DNA from: Pseudomonas duriflava
GTDB taxonomy: Bacteria > Pseudomonadota > Gammaproteobacteria > Pseudomonadales > Pseudomonadaceae
NCBI RefSeq assembly: GCF_007830155.1
Contig: NZ_VLKY01000008.1
Coordinates: forward strand, 62,001-126,000
DNA: 64,000 bases
Direction of reading: 5' to 3'
Shown here: positions 39,753 to 51,424 of the stretch, piece by piece
Layout: each line of letters begins with the position of its first letter
Position numbering within the stretch: position 1 is the first letter of the stretch
Notes under the pieces: model-generated
What the model was told of the DNA's origin: nothing
Database searches by the model: none
The model's input: only the letters and a program-made list of their open reading frames with translations
Translations under genes and position numbers: made by a program

Positions 39753-40496
39753 ATGAGCCTTCAAGGTAAAGTTGCGCTGGTTACCGGTGCCACACGAGGT
39801 ATTGGTCAGGCTATCGCTCTTGAGTTGGGGCGTTTAGGGGCTACGGTTATCGGTACGGCTACCAGTGAGAATGGTGCTGCCCGCATCGCCGAAACGCTCA
39901 AGAGCAGCGGGATCGAAGGAACCGGTTTGATTATGAATGTCGCAGATGAGGCTTCGGTTGCCGCTGCGCTTGATCAAATCCAAAAGCAATTTGGTGCTCC
40001 TGCGATCTTAGTGAACAATGCCGGCATCACGCGTGATAATCTGATGCTGCGCATGAAGGACGATGAATGGTTCGATGTAATCGATACCAATCTCAACAGC
40101 TTGTTCCGTTTGTCGAAAGCTGTGTTGCGTGGGATGACCAAGGCACGTTGGGGGCGCATTATCAGCATAGGCTCCGTTGTAGGTGCCATGGGTAATGCAG
40201 GCCAGACGAATTATGCCGCTGCGAAAGCCGGTCTTGAAGGTTTTACACGGGCTTTGGCCCGGGAAGTGGGGTCCAGGGCTATTACTGTCAATGCCGTGGC
40301 GCCAGGATTTATCGATACAGATATGACGCGTGAGCTTCCAGAAGCTCAGCGCGAGGCGCTGTTGACTCAAATTCCATTGGGGCGATTAGGGCAAGCTGAA
40401 GAGATTGCCAAGATTGTTGCTTTCTTGGCTACTGATGGTGCTGCTTATGTCACTGGTGCAACTGTACCGGTGAATGGCGGCATGTACATGAGTTAA
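39753..40496 (+). CDS. fabG: 3-oxoacyl-ACP reductase FabG
   Basis: NADPH-dependent short-chain reductase (247 residues) of fatty-acid elongation. The cofactor loop is TGATRGIGQA (residues 12-21), NNAGITRDN is present, and the catalytic Ser (ISIGSVVG), Tyr154 and Lys158 (YAAAKAG) are intact. The C-terminal VTGATVPVNGGMYMS is typical. AAGGAG precedes the ATG. Third gene of the synthesis cluster; acpP has its own promoter in the following 163-base gap. Confidence 0.97.
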   Translation: MSLQGKVALVTGATRGIGQAIALELGRLGATVIGTATSENGAARIAETLKSSGIEGTGLIMNVADEASVAAALDQIQKQFGAPAILVNNAGITRDNLMLRMKDDEWFDVIDTNLNSLFRLSKAVLRGMTKARWGRIISIGSVVGAMGNAGQTNYAAAKAGLEGFTRALAREVGSRAITVNAVAPGFIDTDMTRELPEAQREALLTQIPLGRLGQAEEIAKIVAFLATDGAAYVTGATVPVNGGMYMS

Positions 40497-40580
40497 GTGA
40501 TTTTCCAGCATTAGATCGAAAGTTTTGTATTTTTCAAGACTGGCAAAATCTTGGATCAAGGGTCAGGATGTCGCGTCAGC

Positions 40581-40608
40581 TTGAAATAGTGAAAACCCTT
40601 TCTATACA
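40581..40608 (+). promoter_or_regulatory. acpP promoter
   Basis: TTGAAA (40581-40586), 16 bases, TATACA (40603-40608). It would give acpP a leader of about 45 bases with an AGGAG site, consistent with acpP being expressed more strongly than its neighbours. Confidence 0.6.
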
Positions 40609-40659
40609 CTTACGTGCAGTCCGGCTGCGCGGATTTTTCCATAGGAGTGAAAACACGGT

Positions 40660-40896
40660 ATGAGCACCATCGAAGAACGCGTTAAGAAGATCGTCGCTGA
40701 ACAGCTCGGCGTAAAAGAAGAGGAAGTAACCAACAGCGCTTCCTTCGTCGAGGATCTAGGCGCCGACTCCCTTGACACCGTTGAGCTGGTGATGGCTCTG
40801 GAAGAGGAATTCGAGACCGAAATCCCGGACGAACAAGCCGAAAAGATCACCACTGTTCAAGAAGCTATCGACTATATTGTTGCTCATCAGCAATAA
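40660..40896 (+). CDS. acpP: Acyl carrier protein AcpP
   Basis: Small acidic carrier (78 residues) that holds growing acyl chains on a 4'-phosphopantetheine arm. The arm attaches at Ser37 in [10 protein letters not shown]. The four-helix pattern and length are standard. It has its own promoter and a terminator after it, which together would set a high separate expression level within the fab cluster. Confidence 0.99.
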   Translation: MSTIEERVKKIVAEQLGVKEEEVTNSASFVEDLGADSLDTVELVMALEEEFETEIPDEQAEKITTVQEAIDYIVAHQQ

Positions 40897-40920
40897 GTCG
40901 TACCTTCGCTAGAACACGAA

Positions 40921-40953
40921 AGCCGCACGTCCTGTAAAGGCGTGCGGCTTTTC
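40921..40953 (+). terminator. Intrinsic terminator after acpP
   Basis: A 9-bp stem AGCCGCACG / CGTGCGGCT with an 11-base loop is followed by a short T run (TTTTCT). It would end or attenuate transcription between acpP and fabF. Confidence 0.8.
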
Positions 40954-41017
40954 TATATAACGGTTACAAGTGCATTAACTTGAGATGACCGGATAAACGA
41001 GCTATGAGGAAATCGTT

Positions 41018-42262
41018 GTGTCGCGTAGACGCGTCGTGATCACGGGCATGGGCATGGTATCGCCAGTAGGCGTGGACGTGCAGAGCAGCTGGGACAGTAT
41101 CCTAGCAGGCCGGAGCGGTATTGCCCCGATTGAGCACATGGACGTTTCCGCCTTTGCCACCCGTTTTGGAGGTTCGGTCAAAGGATTTGATGTAGAGAAA
41201 TATCTTTCAGCGAAAGAAGCGCGGAAACTTGATCTCTTCATTCAATATGGGCTGGCAGCTAGCTTCCAGGCGATGCGTGATTCGGGGTTAGAGGTAACGG
41301 ATGCGAACCGCGAGCGCATTGGAGTTGCGATCGGTTCAGGTATTGGTGGTCTCACCAATATAGAAAATAATTGTAAGGCCTTGATGGATCAGGGGCCTCG
41401 CCGTATTTCTCCCTTTTTTGTGCCAGGATCCATCATCAATATGGTATCGGGCTTTTTGTCTATCCATTTGGGTTTACAAGGACCGAATTACTCCATTGCG
41501 ACAGCTTGTACGACGGCTACGCATTGCGTAGGAATGGCTGCCCGTAATATTGCCTATGGTGACGCGGATGTCATGGTGGCTGGAGGTGCTGAAATGGCCA
41601 CGTCCGGGTTAGGCCTTGGCGGGTTTGGCGCAGCACGTGCACTATCTACTCGCAATGAGGAGCCGACCAAGGCCAGTCGACCATGGGACCGTCATCGCGA
41701 TGGTTTCGTATTGTCCGATGGTGCCGGAGCTTTGATTCTTGAAGAATTAGAGCATGCTAAAGCGCGAGGGGCACGAATCTACGCTGAACTGATTGGGTTC
41801 GGTATGAGTGCTGACGCTTTTCACATGACTGCCCCCCCGGAAGACGGATCAGGTGCTGCTCGATGTATGGAAAGTGCTTTGAAGGATGCGCGCATTAGTC
41901 CAGATGAGGTGCATTATATTAATGCTCACGGTACCTCAACTCCAGCTGGTGACATGGCTGAGGCATCAGCTATTAAAAGAGTCTTTGGAGAGCAAGCGTA
42001 TCGTCTGTCGGTTAGTTCTACGAAATCGATGACAGGGCATTTATTAGGTGCGGCAGGGGCTGTTGAAGCTATTTTCAGTGTACTGGCCTTACGTGATCAG
42101 GTGGCACCACCTACTATTAACTTGGATGAGCCAGGTGAGGGGTGCGACTTGGACTTCGTGCCGCATCAGCCCAAGTCGCGAAAGATAGAAATTAGTCTGT
42201 CTAACTCTTTTGGGTTTGGCGGTACGAACGGTAGTCTCGTTTTCCGCCGTTTCGTTGACTAA
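41018..42262 (+). CDS. fabF: 3-oxoacyl-ACP synthase II FabF
   Basis: Condensing enzyme (414 residues) that elongates acyl-ACP with malonyl-ACP. The Cys-His-His triad is visible: Cys164 in TACTTATHC, His in [11 protein letters not shown] and His in [15 protein letters not shown]. The C-terminal [14 protein letters not shown] is typical. It uses a GTG start ([17 protein letters not shown] follows) with GAGGA upstream. pabC begins on the last base of its stop region. Confidence 0.97.
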   Translation: MSRRRVVITGMGMVSPVGVDVQSSWDSILAGRSGIAPIEHMDVSAFATRFGGSVKGFDVEKYLSAKEARKLDLFIQYGLAASFQAMRDSGLEVTDANRERIGVAIGSGIGGLTNIENNCKALMDQGPRRISPFFVPGSIINMVSGFLSIHLGLQGPNYSIATACTTATHCVGMAARNIAYGDADVMVAGGAEMATSGLGLGGFGAARALSTRNEEPTKASRPWDRHRDGFVLSDGAGALILEELEHAKARGARIYAELIGFGMSADAFHMTAPPEDGSGAARCMESALKDARISPDEVHYINAHGTSTPAGDMAEASAIKRVFGEQAYRLSVSSTKSMTGHLLGAAGAVEAIFSVLALRDQVAPPTINLDEPGEGCDLDFVPHQPKSRKIEISLSNSFGFGGTNGSLVFRRFVD

Positions 42263-43076
42263 TGTTGGAATGGTGTAATGGCCAGCCTGTAAACGGTATA
42301 GCGTTGCGCGACCGGGGCCTGGCCTACGGTCATGGCTTGTTCGAAACCATTCGAGTGCGTTCGGCCAAGCCGCGACTGTTGGATGATCATCTGGCTCGTC
42401 TTAAAGAGGGATGTCAGCGTCTCGGAATTACGGTAGAGCATTCAATACTGGATGCTGAGATAGCTGCTTTCTGTCAGCTAATTGGTGATGGGGTTGCCAA
42501 ACTGATCGTAACAGCAGGAGAGGGCGCTCGAGGATATGCTATGCCTTCACCTGCCAATTCTCAGCGAATACTGCTGGGATCTCCTGCTCCTTATTATGCG
42601 CCTGAAAACAGCCGGGACGGGATACGTGTGTTTCCGTGTTCTACCCGTCTGGCCATACAACCACGCCTGGCCGGAATCAAACACCTGAATCGCCTGGAGC
42701 AAGTCCTGGCAAGATCGGAGTGGCAAGACCCTATGTTTGCTGAAGGGTTGATGTGTGACCAAGAAGGGCGCGTCATTGAAGGGGTATTCAGTAACGTCTT
42801 CATCGTGCGCAATGGCGTACTTATCACGCCAGCTTTGTTGCGTTGCGGTGTTGCTGGCGTGATGAGAGGCTTGATCATGCGTACGGCGACTCGCTTATCA
42901 ATCAAGGTCGAGGTGCGCGATCTTTCATGGAGCGAGTTTTCAAAGGCAGATGAAGTATTCATGTGTAACAGCCAGTACGGTATCTGGCCTGTACGGGCGT
43001 GCACTGAACATGAGTGGCCAATTGGCGTGTTGACTCAAAAGCTTCAAGGCGAGATTGAAACAATACTGGATTCCTA

Positions 43077-43077
<1 letters not shown>
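42262..43077 (+). CDS. pabC: Aminodeoxychorismate lyase PabC
   Basis: PLP-dependent fold-type IV enzyme (271 residues) that releases p-aminobenzoate and pyruvate from 4-amino-4-deoxychorismate for folate synthesis. It shows RGLAYGHGLFETIRV near residue 20, the PLP lysine in GIKHLNRLEQVLAR, and the phosphate-binding EGVFSNVFIV. The ATG overlaps the fabF stop by one base, and its own stop overlaps the mltG start by one base. The fabF-pabC-mltG-tmk-holB order is conserved across Gammaproteobacteria. Confidence 0.95.
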
Positions 43078-45734
<2,657 letters not shown>

Positions 45735-45764
45735 AATACGTTTAATGATTATTGAGTGCCGCTC

Positions 45765-46121
45765 ATGAGTTTGCCGCCGAATCTTGGACCGCGTAACGGA
45801 ATCCTGTCGCTAACAATCAAAGACAAGTCCGTGCTTTATGCTGCTTATATGCCTTTCATTCGCAATGGTGGCCTTTTTATTCCAACCAGTAAGACCTATA
45901 GGTTAGGTGACGAAGTTTTCATGCTCCTTAACCTGATGGATGAGCCGGAAAAAATTCCGGTGGCCGGTAAGGTTGTATGGATCACTCCAAAAGGGGCTCA
46001 GGGCAATCGAGCCGCTGGTGTAGGGGTGCAATTCAATGACGGTGATAACACGGCACGCAACAAGATCGAGACCTACCTGGCAGGCGCCCTCAAGTCCGAT
46101 CGACCTACCCATACGATGTAA
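45765..46121 (+). CDS. pilZ: Type IV pilus assembly protein PilZ
   Basis: Cytoplasmic protein (118 residues) needed for type IV pilus assembly, known to interact with PilB and FimX. The sequence (MSLPPNLGPRNGILSLTIKD; EKIPVAGKVVWITPKG; ARNKIETYLAGALKSDRPTHTM) is nearly the same as P. aeruginosa PilZ. Like that protein it lacks the RxxxR motif, so it is not expected to bind c-di-GMP. The ATG at 45765 is used; an ATG at 45756 adds three residues. Between holB and tatD, as in P. aeruginosa. Pili would also fit DNA uptake through ComEC. Confidence 0.97.
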   Translation: MSLPPNLGPRNGILSLTIKDKSVLYAAYMPFIRNGGLFIPTSKTYRLGDEVFMLLNLMDEPEKIPVAGKVVWITPKGAQGNRAAGVGVQFNDGDNTARNKIETYLAGALKSDRPTHTM

Positions 46122-46132
46122 TACTTTGCTAT

Positions 46133-46165
46133 CAACGCGCTTCGAAAGGCGCGTTGTGCTTTTTT
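46133..46165 (+). terminator. Intrinsic terminator after pilZ
   Basis: An 8-bp stem CAACGCGC / GCGCGTTG with an 8-base loop is followed by TGCTTTTTTG. It would limit read-through from the fabF-to-pilZ operon into tatD, whose start is 17 bases later. Confidence 0.8.
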
Positions 46166-46181
46166 GTCTTCAGGAAATACC

Positions 46182-46967
46182 ATGAAAATTGTCGACTCGC
46201 ACTGTCACTTGGATCGTCTCGACCTAACCGCTTATGATGGGTCGCTTGATGCAGCTTTGAGCGCGGCTCGGGCGCAAGGCGTGGGGCAGTTCTTGTGCAT
46301 TGGTGTGAGTGTCAATAATGCGGCTGATGTGAAGGCCGTAGCTGAGCGTTATACCGATGTGCATTGCTCGATTGGCGTTCACCCCTTGGATGTATCGCCT
46401 GACTCTGAACCTGCACTCGATTGGCTGCTACGTGAGTTGGAGCATCCTAAAGTAGTCGCGATTGGCGAGACGGGGTTGGATTATCATTACGAGCCGGAAG
46501 GAGCAGCTTTGCAAAAGTCTTCTTTCCGATTGCATCTCGAGGCCGCACGGTTAACAGGCAAGCCTGTGATCGTTCATACTCGGGAGGCTAAAGCCGATAC
46601 GTTGGATTTATTGCGTGAGGCTGATCTTGCCAGTGCTGGTGTGCTGCACTGCTTCACTGAAGATTGGGATATGGCTAGATCAGCTCTCGATTTAGGTTTT
46701 TATATTTCCCTCTCAGGAATCGTCACGTTCAGAAATGCCGAAACCTTGCGGGATGTTGCCCGTAAAGTACCCGCTGACCGTTTGCTGATCGAAACGGACT
46801 CCCCCTATCTAGCGCCTGTACCTTATCGTGGAAAACCTAACCTGCCGCAGTATGTCCGAGAGGTGGCTGAATTTGTGGCAACGTTGCGCGGGGTACCGGT
46901 CGAAACACTAGCCGAGCAGACTACAGAAAATTTCTACCGACTGTTTCCTTTGGCCTTGAATACCTAA
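46182..46967 (+). CDS. TatD family metal-dependent hydrolase (YcfH-like)
   Basis: TIM-barrel metallo-hydrolase of the TatD/YcfH group (261 residues), related to 3'-5' exonucleases. The metal ligands are visible in order: DSHCHLDRLDL (residues 5-15), GETGLDYHYE, VIVHTREA, LHCFTEDW and ETDSPYLAPVPYRGK. The ATG at 46182 is the family start; an in-frame extension upstream would run through the pilZ terminator. The physiological substrate is uncertain; nuclease or D-aminoacyl-tRNA-type activities have been proposed for relatives. The sRNA candidate on the opposite strand ends 12 bases after its stop. Confidence 0.92.
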   Translation: MKIVDSHCHLDRLDLTAYDGSLDAALSAARAQGVGQFLCIGVSVNNAADVKAVAERYTDVHCSIGVHPLDVSPDSEPALDWLLRELEHPKVVAIGETGLDYHYEPEGAALQKSSFRLHLEAARLTGKPVIVHTREAKADTLDLLREADLASAGVLHCFTEDWDMARSALDLGFYISLSGIVTFRNAETLRDVARKVPADRLLIETDSPYLAPVPYRGKPNLPQYVREVAEFVATLRGVPVETLAEQTTENFYRLFPLALNT

Positions 46968-46978
46968 TGCTGTGAAAT

Positions 46979-47090
46979 AAAAAAAAACCCGGCTTCGTAA
47001 ACGAACCGGGCCAAGACCATTAGGAGTTTAAACGGAATGCGCTAACGCGCTTTCCACCAGCGGTGCCTCGGGGGAGTGGCATCGTGGTAC
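46979..47090 (-). ncRNA. rgsA: Probable RgsA (P16) small RNA
   Basis: A reverse-strand transcript of about 110 bases is predicted. It would end at a terminator whose stem (CCCGG/CCGGG with a bulge, then TTCG/CGAA) is followed by nine U residues (46979-46987). A -10-like AATACT (47096-47101) lies at the 5' side, seven bases before a likely start. Internal structure is visible: GCGCGTTAGCGC forms a small hairpin. In P. aeruginosa the RpoS-dependent Hfq-binding sRNA RgsA (PA2958.1) lies at this place, next to tatD. Identity rests on position, size, and terminator; I could not compare sequences. Confidence 0.65.
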
Positions 47091-47179
47091 CTAGAAGTAT
47101 TGTTCAGTTCTAAGGAACATCCAGTCTGGTTTGATCATTTTTTAAACAGATTTGGAATAGGATTTTGAGTGTTGAGCAC

Positions 47180-48313
47180 TTATCGTGACGCTAACCTTTC
47201 GAGTGTAATCAAGGTACGATCAAGTGCTTGCTGGGATGTATAAAAATGAGGCGAAAGGCGAATACCTGCTCCGCGCATTGAACATACGATACCTTCTTTC
47301 CTCAGAGCTTCCAGTAGGTGGGTAGCGTTCCAGCCAGCCAGAGTAATAGTTACGATACCGGCTCTGCGAGAGGGAGCAATCGGGCTATGCAATTGAATGC
47401 CTGGTAAGCGATTTAAACCCTTCACTAGATAATCCATACGTATTTCAAGCTCGGCATGAACGGTTTTCAGGCTGATCTTCTCCAATAGCGCCAAGCTGGC
47501 TTCAAGTGCTGTAGCGCCCAGTATGTTAGGCGTTCCACATTCGAAGCGGCGTGCTGAGTGCGCAGGGCGCCAACTGCTAGTTGATGGATCGTTGCCGTCA
47601 TCCTCCAACATGTACCAGCCGTATTCATGCAAGGCTAACTGCTCTTGCATATCACTCCTGCAGTAAAAGGCGCCCAGCCCCTCCGGACCAAGTAGCCATT
47701 TGTGCCCACCTGCCATGGCAAAGGCGCATTCGCTCTCAGAGACGTCAAATGGGGTAGCTCCGATATGCTGAATGGCATCTACACATAGCAGTATTCCCCG
47801 CTGCCGACATGTCCGGCCTAAAGAGGCCATGTCTAGACGCAGGCCTGTAACAGGGTGTACGGAGCTGACGGCTAACAAACGTGTTTGTGTGGTACAGGCA
47901 GCTAAGAGGTCTGCTTCGGGGGTAAAGCTTGAAAGCGGTACTTTTATAATACTTACGCCATATGGCGTCAGCGCTTCCCATATAACCTGATTCGAGATGA
48001 ATTCTTGTGCAGGTATTACAACATTGTCTCCGGGACGCCAGTCGAGGCCGAACGCCACGAAAGAGAGTGCTTCTGATGTGTTTTTGACCAGAGCCAAATC
48101 ATCGACACTCGGGGCATTAAATATTCTTTTTACTCGCTGCTTTAATCTATTTTCCAGTACAAGCCATGCCGAATACTCACGTACCAGTTGAGTGCTCCTG
48201 TAGGCAAACGAAGCTACAGCTTGCGCAGTACAGTTGGGCCATGGACTGATGGCTGCATGGTTGAGATAGTACAGCGAGGCGTCATAAGAAAATTCGTCTG
48301 TCCAGACTTTCAT
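47180..48313 (-). CDS. Class-V aminotransferase-fold PLP enzyme
   Basis: Fold-type I PLP enzyme (377 residues) of the class V (NifS/CsdA/kynureninase-like) group. The PLP lysine is Lys205 in AGGHKWLLGPEGLG, preceded by the CVDAIQHIGATPFDV segment with the PLP-contacting Asp and His. The N-terminus (YYLNHAAISPWP) and C-terminal RFECGTPNILGATAL are typical of class V aminotransferase-like proteins of unknown substrate; the active-site loop cysteine of a desulfurase is not evident. Monocistronic; divergent from the TetR gene. The 89 bases after its stop lead into the sRNA candidate on the same strand. Confidence 0.82.
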   Translation of the reverse strand: MKVWTDEFSYDASLYYLNHAAISPWPNCTAQAVASFAYRSTQLVREYSAWLVLENRLKQRVKRIFNAPSVDDLALVKNTSEALSFVAFGLDWRPGDNVVIPAQEFISNQVIWEALTPYGVSIIKVPLSSFTPEADLLAACTTQTRLLAVSSVHPVTGLRLDMASLGRTCRQRGILLCVDAIQHIGATPFDVSESECAFAMAGGHKWLLGPEGLGAFYCRSDMQEQLALHEYGWYMLEDDGNDPSTSSWRPAHSARRFECGTPNILGATALEASLALLEKISLKTVHAELEIRMDYLVKGLNRLPGIQLHSPIAPSRRAGIVTITLAGWNATHLLEALRKEGIVCSMRGAGIRLSPHFYTSQQALDRTLITLERLASR

Positions 48314-48470
48314 GTCCTATCCCTGCACATTCGTTAGAGTTTAGGCATAATGCTTGTTTGATATAGCCTGCTTTGTCCCATTCATTGGCTTATACCTTCA
48401 GTTAACCAAGTTCCAGCTTGGCTTCCAATCGAACCTTCCGCATCTAAACTCTAAGAAGAAACGTATTTTT

Positions 48471-49112
48471 ATGCAGAAAGAACCTCGAAAGGTCCGTGAA
48501 TTTCGCCGTCGTGAGCAAGAAATTCTTGATATGGCACTCCAGTTATTTTTGGCGGAGGGAGAAGATAGCGTTACCGTCGAAATGATTGCTGATGCTGTAG
48601 GAATCGGTAAGGGAACGATCTATAAACATTTCCGTTCCAAAGCCGAGATATACCTAAGGCTGATGGTAGATTACGAGCGTGATTTGGCTGCATTGTTTCA
48701 CTCTGATGATGTCGCTCGGGATCGTGAGGCTTTGTCTCGTGCCTATTTCGAGTTCAGGATGCGCGACCCTCAGCGTTATCGCCTGTTTGACCGACTTGAA
48801 GAGAAGATAGTCAAGACGAATCAAGTTCCTGAGTTGGTCGAACAATTGCATAAGATTAGAGCGTCAAATTTTGAGCGTCTAACTCAGCTGATTGAGGGAC
48901 GGATAGCTGAGGGTAAACTAGAGGATGTTCCGCCTTATTTTCATTATTGCGCTGCCTGGGCGTTGGTTCACGGTGCGGTAGCACTGTATCACTCACCATT
49001 CTGGCGTGACGTAATCAAGGATCAGGAAGGTTTTTTTCAGTTCCTGATGGATATTGGGGTGCGTATGGGAAACCGCCGTAAGCGTGAGCAGGAACCTTCT
49101 GCTATACGTTGA
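48471..49112 (+). CDS. TetR family transcriptional regulator (PA2957-like)
   Basis: TetR-type regulator of 213 residues. The helix-turn-helix covers about residues 30-50 (VTVEMIADAVGIGKGTIYKHF), and the ligand domain pattern (YRLFDRLEEKIVKTNQVPELVEQLHKIRASNFERL; PPYFHYCAAWALVHGAVALYHSPFWRD) is close to P. aeruginosa PA2957. The start at 48471 (MQKEPRKVREF) is the family start; the longer in-frame extension from 48354 runs through the divergent promoter region. Its ligand and targets are not known to me. It could control the divergent aminotransferase gene. Confidence 0.88.
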   Translation: MQKEPRKVREFRRREQEILDMALQLFLAEGEDSVTVEMIADAVGIGKGTIYKHFRSKAEIYLRLMVDYERDLAALFHSDDVARDREALSRAYFEFRMRDPQRYRLFDRLEEKIVKTNQVPELVEQLHKIRASNFERLTQLIEGRIAEGKLEDVPPYFHYCAAWALVHGAVALYHSPFWRDVIKDQEGFFQFLMDIGVRMGNRRKREQEPSAIR

Positions 49113-49169
49113 AGTTGTTGGCGTCCACCCTCACTTTTAATTTTTCTGTCTAGCAGTTGGAGTCCAAGC

Positions 49170-50138
49170 ATGATTGTTGACCGCCAGGGTAGGGCCTTTC
49201 GCAACCTGCGGATCAGCCTCACCGCTGCATGCAACTATGCTTGCACCTATTGTGTCCCTAATGGAAAGCGCCTGGTCGCTGCTCAGGATGAGTTATCGGC
49301 TGATGCTATGGCGCGAGGGGTTGAATATCTTATTGATGCTGCCGGTATCGAACGGTTGCGTATTACTGGTGGTGAACCTCTAGTCACACCTAAGTTTGAA
49401 CCCTTCCTGCAGGCGGTTTCTGCGCTCAAGCTTAAAGACATCAGCCTGACCACAAATGGTCAGTTATTGGCACGTAAGTTACCGCTCATCGTTGATAATG
49501 GAATTCGTCGTTTGAATGTATCACTCGATACGTTAGATGCGGCGGCTTTTCCCGTTTTAGCACGTGGCGGAGATTTGCAGACAGTTCTGGCTGGATTAGA
49601 GGAAGCACGACAGGCCGGCTTGAAGATAAAGATTAATATGGTGCCACTGCGTGGACAGAACCTAGACCAGGTTGTCCCGCTGTTAGATTATTGTCTTGAG
49701 CGTGGTTTTGAGTTGCGCTTCATTGAATTAATGAGGATGGGACATCTGGCGCGAGATCCTAATGGTTTTCAGCAGCAGTTTGTCTCGTTGGCTGAGCTGC
49801 TGGCCTTAATCGGCAAGGTTCACCCCTTCGTTCAGGCGAATGCTCCTGTTGATGCGACAGCATTGCGTTATCGCGTGGAGAGTGGTGGTTATTTTGGGAT
49901 TATTGCCAATGAAAGCGTTCCTTTTTGTCGAACCTGTTCGCGCTTGCGTTTGTCCTCTACTGGGTGGCTGCATGGTTGCCTGTCTTCCAGCAATCGACAC
50001 TTCATTGGTGACCTGCTCGATAAGCCGCGGCACCTAGCTCTGCCAGCATTGCAGCGATTGTTGGTTAAAGCCTTGGCAGATAAGCAGGACATTGCCTTTT
50101 CTGGCAACGTTACTGTAATGAAAATCATCGGCGGTTAG
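49170..50138 (+). CDS. moaA: GTP 3',8-cyclase MoaA
   Basis: Radical-SAM enzyme (322 residues) that converts GTP to 3',8-cyclo-GTP, the first step of molybdenum cofactor synthesis. The SAM cluster cysteines are Cys21, Cys25 and Cys28 (CNYACTYC). The second cluster is in CRTCSRLRLSSTGWLHGCL, with both GTP-contacting arginines kept (S replaces the common N before the first R). The C-terminal Gly-Gly tail needed for activity is present (KIIGG). No other moa gene is nearby, so partners must be elsewhere. GGAG precedes the ATG at some distance. Confidence 0.93.
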   Translation: MIVDRQGRAFRNLRISLTAACNYACTYCVPNGKRLVAAQDELSADAMARGVEYLIDAAGIERLRITGGEPLVTPKFEPFLQAVSALKLKDISLTTNGQLLARKLPLIVDNGIRRLNVSLDTLDAAAFPVLARGGDLQTVLAGLEEARQAGLKIKINMVPLRGQNLDQVVPLLDYCLERGFELRFIELMRMGHLARDPNGFQQQFVSLAELLALIGKVHPFVQANAPVDATALRYRVESGGYFGIIANESVPFCRTCSRLRLSSTGWLHGCLSSSNRHFIGDLLDKPRHLALPALQRLLVKALADKQDIAFSGNVTVMKIIGG

Positions 50139-50204
50139 GTTGGCCTGGAAACTGCTAATACGCGCTTCAGTGCCGGTTTTTCGTCACCGGTTCAGGAGAT
50201 AGAA

Positions 50205-50807
50205 ATGCGTAGCTTCCTCGCCTTGTGCGCGATCATGATGTTGTCCGGGTGCATGAATGTCAGTGACATGGCGGCTGGTACGGCCTATCACATGCGTGAC
50301 GCAGGTTTTCTCGACTACAGCCGTACGCAGCGGTTAAATAACTTTCGGCTGCAGCCTGATTCCTATGTATATATTGCCCAGGGAGCTTTCGTGCCGTCTG
50401 GGCATGCGTATACAAGACCTAATGTCGTGGCCGAACAGGCATTCAATGGTTTTGTAGAATATTTTCCACGTGTACGTCGAGCTAAAGCACCAATTGGGTT
50501 GGATGAAGCTATTCTTGAGGCGCGTAACCTAGGTGCTCATTATCTGCTTTACACCCGTTTTGCTGCTGCTGATGACAATATCGGAACCTTCGAAGAGTGG
50601 GAGGATCAAGAAGCGTTAGATCGAGTAGGGCGTGACCGCAGTGTGATTCAGGTGATGCTGATTGAAACGAGTACTTACTATCTAGTAGATACCGCTCGTA
50701 TACGTAGCCGAGGCGGGTTTTTGACATTCTATGACCAGCGTCCTGAAGATCTGCTCGCTCAGCCCTTGCGAGATTATGCGCAGCACTTGTTGGGGTTAAG
50801 CCGTTAA
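50205..50807 (+). CDS. DUF4823 domain-containing lipoprotein
   Basis: Predicted lipoprotein of 200 residues: signal peptide at residues 1-15 with lipobox LSGC (Cys16). The body ([58 protein letters not shown]) matches the DUF4823 family, which is common in pseudomonads and has no known function. The residue after the lipidated Cys is Met, so the Asp-type inner-membrane retention signal is absent and Lol-dependent outer-membrane sorting is likely. The DUF1285 gene follows after 19 bases, probably in the same operon. Confidence 0.85.
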   Translation: MRSFLALCAIMMLSGCMNVSDMAAGTAYHMRDAGFLDYSRTQRLNNFRLQPDSYVYIAQGAFVPSGHAYTRPNVVAEQAFNGFVEYFPRVRRAKAPIGLDEAILEARNLGAHYLLYTRFAAADDNIGTFEEWEDQEALDRVGRDRSVIQVMLIETSTYYLVDTARIRSRGGFLTFYDQRPEDLLAQPLRDYAQHLLGLSR

Positions 50808-50826
50808 AACCACGAAAGGAGTCCTT

Positions 50827-51396
50827 ATGAGTGAGCTGGACAAAGCTGGAGCATTGTTAGCGCAATTGCCTGCTGATGAAAAAAAGCAGGGGCTTCCTCC
50901 GGTTCATTCATGGAGTCCGCCTTTTTGTGGTCATATCGATATGCGTATTGCTCGCGACGGTACGTGGTATTACCAAGGAACGCCTATTGCACGGCCTGCC
51001 ATGGTTCGGCTGTTTTCCACAATCCTGCGCAAGGATGAAGACAGCTACGTGCTGGTTACACCGGTTGAAAAGGTCGGCATTCGTGTGGACGATGCTCCTT
51101 TTGTGGCAACTGAGTGTGATGTCTTGGGCGAAGGCAAACATCAGGTGTTGCGTTTTACAACTCAGGTTGGTGATATGGTAGAAGCAAGCGCTGAACATCC
51201 GTTTCGTGTAGTGCTTGATCCTGTAAGTCAGGAGCCTTCGCCCTACATATTAGTACGCGATAATTTAGAGGCACTAATCCATCGAAACGTCTTTTATCGA
51301 TTGGTCGAAGTAGCGGTGACGGAAAGGCGAAGTGACGAGGTTTGGCTAGGTCTTTGGAGTCACGGTACATTTTTTCCAATTGATAAGCAGGACTGA
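50827..51396 (+). CDS. DUF1285 domain-containing protein
   Basis: Cytoplasmic protein (189 residues) of the DUF1285 family, recognisable from [69 protein letters not shown]. The fold is known structurally to be two small beta-rich domains, but no function is established. It is mostly conserved next to etfQO in pseudomonads (PA2954-like). AAGGAG precedes the ATG. It is followed at once by a bidirectional terminator and the convergent etfQO. Confidence 0.88.
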   Translation: MSELDKAGALLAQLPADEKKQGLPPVHSWSPPFCGHIDMRIARDGTWYYQGTPIARPAMVRLFSTILRKDEDSYVLVTPVEKVGIRVDDAPFVATECDVLGEGKHQVLRFTTQVGDMVEASAEHPFRVVLDPVSQEPSPYILVRDNLEALIHRNVFYRLVEVAVTERRSDEVWLGLWSHGTFFPIDKQD

Positions 51397-51421
51397 AAAG
51401 GGCTCCGAAAGAAGCCCTTTT
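51396..51421. terminator. Bidirectional terminator between DUF1285 gene and etfQO
   Basis: A 9-bp stem AAAAGGGCT / AGCCCTTTT with an 8-base loop and A/T runs at both ends. It starts on the last base of the DUF1285 stop and ends four bases before the etfQO stop. Confidence 0.85.
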
Positions 51422-51424
51422 GTT

